64,000 bases of DNA from an uncultured Alphaproteobacteria bacterium (GTDB lineage: Bacteria; Pseudomonadota; Alphaproteobacteria; CAAHEQ01; UBA3637), in the NCBI GenBank assembly GCA_934202735.1, contig CAKPYH010000002.1:62001-126000 (forward strand), read 5' to 3'. The notes under the pieces were generated by a model that had not been told where the DNA came from, searched no databases, and was given only the letters and a program-made list of their open reading frames with translations. Position 1 is the first letter of the stretch; each line of letters opens with the position of its first letter. Below, piece after piece: positions 58,694-64,000 of the stretch. The translations under genes and the position numbers were made by a program.

Positions 58694-59607
58694 TGATATA
58701 CGATAATTTTTCAGAGATTTCTGATCGCTTTGATACCTTGTTATTTGACGCCTATGGTGTGTTTTGGGGTGGTGCAGCCCCTATACCGGGCAGTTTGGAA
58801 ACGATGGCCGATCAAGTGCGTCAAGGTAAACCGTTGTGTATTGTATCCAATACATCTTCCGTGGGACAACATACCGTTGACGATTATATCCGTAAAGGGG
58901 TTATTCGGGGGATTCATTATACTGATGTTATTACTTCGGGTGATGTGTGCTTGGATTATATCAGACGAGGGTTGCTGAATGTACCGGGACCACATGTTTA
59001 TATTATCGGCTTATCAAAAGTGGATTTGGAATCTGCGGGTTATGTGCGTGTATCAGCGCCGGAACAAGCCGACTTTATCTTTTTCGGAGCACCGCAATTT
59101 ACAACCGAACAACGGGCGAAATATCCTGATAACCATCCGGATTTTTTAATGTGTTTTGGCGGTACAAAATATGATTTATTATCGGTGGAACCATTCATAC
59201 CGATTTTAGAAAAGTGTCGGGATTTGAATTTACCGGCCGTCAGTACGAATCCTGATTTAATGGCATTGGAACAGCATGTGAATCGGCCATGTCCCGATTG
59301 GATTATTCGTCAGGGAACTTTTTCCGAAACATATCGGCGTATGGGGGGAAGGGTACAGGAATTTGGTAAACCGTATCCTGAAATTTACCGATTTGTTTTT
59401 GAACGCCTCCATGTCCGTCCAACACTTCGTATTGCTATGGTCGGAGATACTTTTCGCACGGATATTCGTGGGGCGTTGGATGTGGGTATCACGCCCGTTT
59501 GGTGCATTGAAACCGGTATGGCGCAATACGAAATGAACCGCGGACGAAATTTGATGACACAAGCCGGCGGTTCATTAAAGGGCATTACCCTGATTCGTCA
59601 TTTATAA
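58693..59607 (+). CDS. HAD-superfamily IIA-like hydrolase
   Basis: The 304-residue product has motif I LLFDAYGVFWGG (the second Asp of DxD is Tyr, as the related TIGR01459 group has an aromatic residue there), motif II VSNTSS and motif IV MVGDTFRTDIRGALD. This is the NagD/HAD-IIA layout with a capping domain in the middle (~85-200). The substrate is probably a small phosphate ester. ATG 58693 is used (overlapping the PPTase stop); GTG 58681 is an alternative. It ends the three-gene operon and meets the minus-strand ferritin-like gene with a 10-bp overlap. Confidence 0.88.
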   Translation: MIYDNFSEISDRFDTLLFDAYGVFWGGAAPIPGSLETMADQVRQGKPLCIVSNTSSVGQHTVDDYIRKGVIRGIHYTDVITSGDVCLDYIRRGLLNVPGPHVYIIGLSKVDLESAGYVRVSAPEQADFIFFGAPQFTTEQRAKYPDNHPDFLMCFGGTKYDLLSVEPFIPILEKCRDLNLPAVSTNPDLMALEQHVNRPCPDWIIRQGTFSETYRRMGGRVQEFGKPYPEIYRFVFERLHVRPTLRIAMVGDTFRTDIRGALDVGITPVWCIETGMAQYEMNRGRNLMTQAGGSLKGITLIRHL

Positions 59608-59891
59608 TTTTCTAACGTTTCCTGGTATCCGTGTTCATATTCTTTAGCATCTTCCGGTGATAACAGTTCTAATAATTTGTATAATCCGCCGACATGATGC
59701 TTTTCATCATTTGTGATTTCGGCCAAGACTTTAACGATTCGTCCATCCTCGGTGCTTTCCATGATTTGTTGATAAATTTGAATGGCTTCAAATTCAGATG
59801 ATAAAGCAAATTTGATGGCGCGCAGCATTTCCATCTTGTTCATTTTTCTATCGGGTGCAAAAACACACTTCACACATGCAAAATCAGACAT
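59598..59891 (-). CDS. Two-helix ferritin-like (demi-ferritin/rubrerythrin-type) protein
   Basis: The 97-residue product has an N-terminal CVKC pair and two helices: RAIKFALSSEFEAIQIYQQI (E..AI..Y) and VLAEITNDEKHHVGGLYKLLEL (ExxH-type). This is half a ferritin bundle, so a diiron site would need a dimer, as in EncFtn-type proteins. No encapsulin gene is in the window. It may protect oxygen-sensitive enzymes such as PFOR from peroxide or hold iron. ATG 59891 has AGGAAAGGAGAAAAAA; it has its own promoter, divergent from mreB. Confidence 0.8.
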   Translation of the reverse strand: MSDFACVKCVFAPDRKMNKMEMLRAIKFALSSEFEAIQIYQQIMESTEDGRIVKVLAEITNDEKHHVGGLYKLLELLSPEDAKEYEHGYQETLENYK

Positions 59892-59918
59892 TTTTTTCTC
59901 CTTTCCTGATACATACAA

Positions 59919-59947
59919 GATGTAAAATCATTATGGCCGGAATGCAA
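59919..59947 (-). promoter_or_regulatory. Promoter of the ferritin-like gene
   Basis: On the minus strand TTGCAT (59947-59942) and TACATC (59924-59919) with a 17-nt spacer, 27 nt before the start. Confidence 0.55.
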
Positions 59948-59994
59948 TTATGCATAAGTATAGTATCTTTTTTTACAAAAAACACAAAAAAATC

Positions 59995-60023
59995 TTGTTT
60001 TCAAAGAAAAAGTGTTGTATGTA
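59995..60023 (+). promoter_or_regulatory. Promoter of mreBCD-mrdA
   Basis: TTGTTT (59995-60000) and TATGTA (60018-60023) with a 17-nt spacer, 42 nt before mreB. Confidence 0.5.
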
Positions 60024-60065
60024 TGAAAAATAAAATGTCAGTTTTTTTATGAAAGGTGTCTTCTT

Positions 60066-61121
60066 ATGTTTCAACTCTCACGTATTAAAGAATTTTTGAA
60101 TCTGTTTTCGTCAGATATGGCGATTGATTTGGGTACGGCCAACACTTTGGTTTATGTTCGGGGCAGGGGGGTTGTTTTAAATGAACCTTCCGTTGTGGCT
60201 ATTGCGGAAAATCGCGGTAAGAAGCAAGTGATTGCCGTGGGCAATGAGGCTAAACAAATGTTGGGAAAAACACCGGGACAGATTCAGGCTATTCGTCCTT
60301 TACGTGATGGTGTGATTGCTGACTTTGATGTGGCGGAAGAAATGATTAAACGCTTTATTGAAAAAGCATTAGGGCATAAGAGTTTATCTCGTCCGATGAT
60401 TGTGATTTGTGTGCCGTCCGGGTCTACCGCCGTTGAACGGCGTGCCATTCAAGAAGCGGCCGAAAACTCTCGGGCGCGCAAGGTCTTTTTGATTGAAGAA
60501 CCCATGGCGGCGGCCATCGGTGCCGGTTTGCCGGTCAATGAACCATCGGGCAGTATGGTGGTAGATATTGGCGGTGGCACTACTGAAGTGGCTGTTATGA
60601 GTTTGGGTGGCATTGTCTATGCCCGCTCGGTCCGTGTCGGCGGTGATAAGATGGATGAAGCCATTATTTCGTATATACGGCGTAATCAGAACCTGTTGAT
60701 TGGCGAAGCAACGGCCGAACGAATTAAAAAAACGATTGGGGCTGCGTCAGTTCCCGAAAACGGCGAAGGCGAAACTATGGCGGTGAAAGGTCGTGATCTG
60801 ATGCATGGTGTTCCCAAGGAAATTATTATTTCGGAACGTCAGGTGGCCGAAGCCTTGTCCGAACCTGTCAGTCAAATTGTGGAAGCCGTTAAGGTGGCTC
60901 TGGAACATACTGATCCGGAATTATCATCCGATATTGTAGATAAAGGGATTATGATGACGGGAGGCGGAGCTTTGTTAAAACGGTTGGATTCGGTGTTGCG
61001 GGAAGCAACGGGATTACCTGTTTGCGTGGCCGAAAATGCTTTGCAATGTGTGGCATTGGGAACGGGACGTGCTTCGGAAGAAGTCGGAAAGTTTGAAAAC
61101 ATTTTGACCAGTATGTATTAA
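60066..61121 (+). CDS. mreB: Rod-shape actin homologue MreB
   Basis: The 351-residue actin-like ATPase forms membrane-bound filaments that position the elongation machinery. It has MAIDLGTANTLVYVRGRGVVLNEPSVVA split over phosphate 1, VVDIGGGTTEVAVMSLGGIV (phosphate 2) and MMTGGGALLKRLD (adenosine). ATG 60066 has GAAAGGTGTCTTCTT. mreC starts 14 nt downstream. Its presence implies a rod-shaped cell. Confidence 0.98.
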   Translation: MFQLSRIKEFLNLFSSDMAIDLGTANTLVYVRGRGVVLNEPSVVAIAENRGKKQVIAVGNEAKQMLGKTPGQIQAIRPLRDGVIADFDVAEEMIKRFIEKALGHKSLSRPMIVICVPSGSTAVERRAIQEAAENSRARKVFLIEEPMAAAIGAGLPVNEPSGSMVVDIGGGTTEVAVMSLGGIVYARSVRVGGDKMDEAIISYIRRNQNLLIGEATAERIKKTIGAASVPENGEGETMAVKGRDLMHGVPKEIIISERQVAEALSEPVSQIVEAVKVALEHTDPELSSDIVDKGIMMTGGGALLKRLDSVLREATGLPVCVAENALQCVALGTGRASEEVGKFENILTSMY

Positions 61122-61135
61122 ATCGGGCTGTACCG

Positions 61136-61993
61136 ATGGAAAGTCGTCAATTCCGCCTGAAAAAAGTAAAATCACAAATCCGGTTGTTTTTACCGCTGGG
61201 GTTGTTATTGATATCGGTGGCATTGATTATGTTAGGTCAGTTTGACAGTCCTTATCTCAATCAATTTCAAATGACGGTTCAGGAAACGGTAGCCCCGATT
61301 GTTCGGGGCGTTTCCGCACCAATCCGATGGAGTAAAACAGCTTGGACGGCATGCGGAAATTTTGTACAGACCTATCATCAGAATCAAAAATTACGGGCCG
61401 AAAATGAAGGATTAAAAAATTGGCGTAATTTGGCCTGGCAGCTGGAACGCGATCAGCGGGGGTTAAAAGAAGCCTTGAATTATATCCCGCCACAATCGGC
61501 ATCTTTTGTGACCGGTAAGGTTTTAACCGATAACGGGGGGCGGTTTGTCCGTTCCCTTATTGTCGGTGTCGGCACTGCCGGAGGTGTATCAAAAGGTGAT
61601 GTGGCCATGACATCGGCCGGTGTTTTGGGACGTGTTGTCGCTGTGGGTGAGAATGTGTCTCGCCTGATGCTATTGACAGATTATGCATCACGAGTTCCAG
61701 TCTCGGTTGGTGAAAACCGTGTACCGGCCATTTTATCCGGCGATGGCAGTGATTATCCGAAAATTATTGCTTTACCGGAAAATAAAACAGTCTCTGCCGG
61801 TGATGTGGTTTTGTCATCGGGACAAGTTGGGGTCTTTCCGGCGGGGTTGGGAATCGGTATTGTTGAAGTTGTGGAGACCGGTGATATCAAAGTCCGCTTA
61901 TTTGAAGAAACTATTCCCGATTTTGTACGCTTGGTTAACTTTGGCCTAAATGATGTTTTGTTGGCCGATAAGTGTGCGACGGAGGCACCGTAA
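61136..61993 (+). CDS. mreC: Rod-shape protein MreC
   Basis: The 285-residue protein has one membrane segment (~17-38), a coiled coil (~80-115) and the periplasmic double beta-barrel (VGTAGGVSKGDVAMTSAGVLGRVV, DYASRVPVSVGENR, SSGQVGVFPAGLGIGIVE). It links MreB filaments to PBP2. mreD's ATG shares an A with its stop TAA. Confidence 0.95.
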   Translation: MESRQFRLKKVKSQIRLFLPLGLLLISVALIMLGQFDSPYLNQFQMTVQETVAPIVRGVSAPIRWSKTAWTACGNFVQTYHQNQKLRAENEGLKNWRNLAWQLERDQRGLKEALNYIPPQSASFVTGKVLTDNGGRFVRSLIVGVGTAGGVSKGDVAMTSAGVLGRVVAVGENVSRLMLLTDYASRVPVSVGENRVPAILSGDGSDYPKIIALPENKTVSAGDVVLSSGQVGVFPAGLGIGIVEVVETGDIKVRLFEETIPDFVRLVNFGLNDVLLADKCATEAP

Positions 61994-62490
61994 TGGGGAT
62001 GGGAAAATGGGTGGCACAGGGTAAAAAACTCCTGCCGTTTTTGTTGTGTGCCGTTGTGATACTGATAGCACAAACACCAAGTGTCCACGTTATTTTTACA
62101 GGTCTGGTCGCTATCCCGATTTTTTGGTTTGCTATCTTTAACCCGAATGCCTTGAATGCATATGCGGTATTTACCTTGGGTCTGTTTGCCGATGTAATTG
62201 GACAAACGCCTTTGGGCATATATTCTTTCCTGTTTGTCTTATTATTTTTTGTGGCACGGTTAAACCGCTTATTTTTAAAAGAACTGTCTTTCAAAAGTCT
62301 GTGGATGTTGTTTGCGGTTTGTAGCGGTCTGATGATTTTACTTCAATACTTTTTGTTTTCTCTCTGTGTCGGGGTTATTTCAGCCAACGGATTTTTGTTG
62401 TTTCAATATGTAACTTTAAACTTACTTTATCCCTTGGGTGTAGCCGTATGCGGCCGTCTCAATAAAAGCATTGAGGAGAGCGGTGTATGA
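61993..62490 (+). CDS. mreD: Rod-shape protein MreD
   Basis: The 165-residue membrane protein has about five hydrophobic segments (LLPFLLCAVVILIA, VIFTGLVAIPIFWFAIF, and further ones) and the family's FTLGLFADVIGQTPLGIYSF. ATG 61993 has GGAGGCACCGTA. It is coupled to mrdA by ATGA. Confidence 0.9.
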   Translation: MGMGKWVAQGKKLLPFLLCAVVILIAQTPSVHVIFTGLVAIPIFWFAIFNPNALNAYAVFTLGLFADVIGQTPLGIYSFLFVLLFFVARLNRLFLKELSFKSLWMLFAVCSGLMILLQYFLFSLCVGVISANGFLLFQYVTLNLLYPLGVAVCGRLNKSIEESGV

Positions 62491-64000
62491 GTATCTGGAA
62501 ATATGAAAAAGCGCATATTATGGGACACCGGATCATGGGCCTGATCGTTTTGTTCCTGATCTTGGGATTTGTGCTGATTGGTCGTCTTTTTTACTTACAG
62601 GTTATTCAGGGGGAAAAATACCTCCTGTTAGCAGAAAAAAATCGCTTGTCTAAACGCTTTACGATGCCGTCACGCGGCAATATTTATGACCGCAATGGCG
62701 TACAACTGGCCGAAAATGCCAAAACGTTTCAGGCCGTTTTAATTAAAGAAGAAGCCGGCGATTATAAAAAGACTTTACGGCAATTTTTACGCTTGATTCC
62801 TTTGGATGAAGAAGAAATCAAGCGGATTGAAAATGAAGCCCGTGGTAAACGTGCCTTTATGCCTATACGTTTGAAAGATAATCTGACCACAGATGAAATG
62901 ATACGGATACAATTAAATATGCCGGATCTGCGGGGAATTCAGATTGAAGAAGGAATGATGCGTTTTTATCCCGCCGGAATCGGTAATACACATGTATTGG
63001 GGTATGTTTCTTTGTTGACGGAAAAAGACGTTGCCGGTAATCCGAATGATCCGATGTTAGACCTGCCGGGATACCGTGTCGGCCGTACGGGAATAGAGAG
63101 TTCTTTGGAAAACACCTTAAAGGGTAAACCGGGGCAAAAAACTTCTGAAATCAATGCCTATGGTCGTACGGTACGGGTACTGCAAGAAACACCGCCGGAG
63201 GCTGGACAAGATGTACATTTAACCATTGATTCCCGTTTGCAAAACTTTGCTACACGGCTGTTGGGTGAGTATGCCGCTTCGGCCGTTGTGATCAATATCC
63301 AAACGGGGGAAATTTTGGCATTAGTGTCAACACCGTCCTATGACGGTAATTTATTTACGGTCCCTATTTCATATAAAAATTGGAATAAATTATTAAATCA
63401 TCCTCATCGGCCCTTGCAAAACAAAGTATTGAGCGGCCTGTATTCTCCGGGGTCTATTTTCAAATTAGTAGTCGGATTAGCCGGATTAGAAACCGGTGAT
63501 ATTACCCCGAATGCCCGTGTCAACTGCCGCGGCAAGACGAAATTGGGAGACCATTTGTTTCACTGCTGGAAAAAAGAGGGACACGGACCGCTAAATCTGG
63601 AAGAAGCCATTATGCATTCTTGCGATGTTTATTTCTATGAAATGGCGCAAAAAATTGGCCCTGAAAAGATTATTGAAACGGCACAACGCTTGGGTTTTGG
63701 TGCGCCTGTTCAGATTGGCATGAATGATGAAAGTATCGGTTTACTGCCGACACCGGCATGGAAAATGGAACGCCGGGGTGAAGGATGGCGTATGGGGGAT
63801 ACATTGAATTTAAGTATCGGTCAAGGTTTCTTGAATGCAACGCCTTTACAAATAGCGACCGCCGTGGCACGGATTGCCGGCGGTAAAAACATACACCCGA
63901 CTGTTTTGAAAAACCAACTGAAACCCGCAGAACCATTGCCTTTTAAAGCGGCTTATCTGCGAGTTTTACGGGCCGGTATGTATGATGTGGTCAACCGACC
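62487..64000 (+). CDS. mrdA: Peptidoglycan transpeptidase PBP2 (3' truncated by window edge)
   Basis: The open frame runs from ATG 62487 (GAGGAGAGCGGTGT upstream) to the window end, 504 codons, without a stop. It has a membrane anchor (~15-38), the PBP dimerisation domain (PSRGNIYDRNGVQLAEN, GRTGIESSLENTL) and the transpeptidase domain with the Ser motif SPGSIFK and the SxN-type HSCDVYFYEMA; the SIGQGFLNATPLQIA stretch precedes the missing KTG part. PBP2 makes lateral-wall cross-links with RodA. Confidence 0.95.
   Translation, partial: MSIWKYEKAHIMGHRIMGLIVLFLILGFVLIGRLFYLQVIQGEKYLLLAEKNRLSKRFTMPSRGNIYDRNGVQLAENAKTFQAVLIKEEAGDYKKTLRQFLRLIPLDEEEIKRIENEARGKRAFMPIRLKDNLTTDEMIRIQLNMPDLRGIQIEEGMMRFYPAGIGNTHVLGYVSLLTEKDVAGNPNDPMLDLPGYRVGRTGIESSLENTLKGKPGQKTSEINAYGRTVRVLQETPPEAGQDVHLTIDSRLQNFATRLLGEYAASAVVINIQTGEILALVSTPSYDGNLFTVPISYKNWNKLLNHPHRPLQNKVLSGLYSPGSIFKLVVGLAGLETGDITPNARVNCRGKTKLGDHLFHCWKKEGHGPLNLEEAIMHSCDVYFYEMAQKIGPEKIIETAQRLGFGAPVQIGMNDESIGLLPTPAWKMERRGEGWRMGDTLNLSIGQGFLNATPLQIATAVARIAGGKNIHPTVLKNQLKPAEPLPFKAAYLRVLRAGMYDVVNR

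Overview
The window looks like the chromosome of a host- or gut-associated, at least partly anaerobic alphaproteobacterium (rough GC in the mid-40s). The lepB-rnc-era-recO and mreBCD-mrdA orders, a PleC/PdhS-like histidine kinase, an alphaproteobacterial ribbon-helix-helix (RHH_4) protein, a small DUF3035/BamF-like lipoprotein next to lspA and GTCATC...GATCCAG-type palindromic repeats point to Alphaproteobacteria. Single-subunit pyruvate:ferredoxin oxidoreductase, a ferredoxin-thioredoxin-reductase-like protein, a SUF operon, QueH instead of an obvious QueG, and a small ferritin-like protein fit an oxygen-poor niche. Ankyrin proteins, a VirD4-type coupling protein and pilin-like Cys-rich proteins are typical of uncultured host-associated lineages. 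The genus-level origin is inference only.

Layout. 1-4.9 kb: the end of an Aas-type acyl-ACP synthetase, rpsU and nifJ. 4.9-6.1 kb: a scar region with an IS200-like tnpA remnant, interspersed palindromic repeats and an RHH protein gene. 6.1-9.6 kb: a minus-strand group of hisS, an FTR-like gene, pgpA, a membrane protein and an FlK-like thioesterase. 9.7-12 kb: a PEGA lipoprotein, then a NifU-like scaffold gene paired with a GGGtGRT-family gene. 12-16.2 kb: an APH-like kinase, a VirD4-type coupling ATPase and a pentapeptide-repeat protein. 16.2-20 kb: lspA, a mini BamF-like lipoprotein, pgi and an ankyrin protein. 20-20.3 kb: tRNA-Ser(CGA) with a duplicated 5' half.

20.4-28.6 kb: histidine kinase, solute-binding protein and queA; then gatCAB and a second ankyrin protein. 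28.6-30.7 kb: two composite repeats and a large pilin-like Cys-rich protein. 30.8-37.4 kb: queH divergent from gtrA/GT2, the recO-era-rnc-lepB operon, and tgt with a DciA-like gene. 37.5-45.9 kb: a long minus-strand carbohydrate cluster (degenerate GGDEF protein, galM-like, pyk, divergent kinase-like protein, PHP-GH77 fusion, gapA) closed by a strong terminator. 46-51.2 kb: sufB-[mazG-like]-[P-loop kinase]-sufC-sufD(short)-sufS-sufT. 51.3-57.1 kb: tRNA-Val(GAC), endA-nfo, lon, a GT-C-like membrane protein whose stop codon lies inside tRNA-Val(TAC). 57.2-59.6 kb: proline iminopeptidase-like, Sfp-type PPTase and HAD-IIA-like proteins. 59.6-64 kb: a demi-ferritin, then mreBCD-mrdA running off the end.

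Functional links. Pgi, GapA, Pyk, PFOR and a GH77 glucanotransferase give a route from storage or dietary glucan to acetyl-CoA and reduced ferredoxin. SUF and the NifU-like protein would supply Fe-S clusters. QueA, QueH and Tgt cover the tRNA end of queuosine synthesis. The best candidates for undescribed biology are the NifU-like/GGGtGRT pair, the PHP-GH77 fusion with its kinase-like upstream neighbour, the two nucleotide-metabolism genes inside the suf operon, the pilin-like Cys-rich protein, and several genes whose -10 box sits only 6-7 nt before the start codon. No CRISPR array, rRNA, intact prophage or intact transposon was seen.
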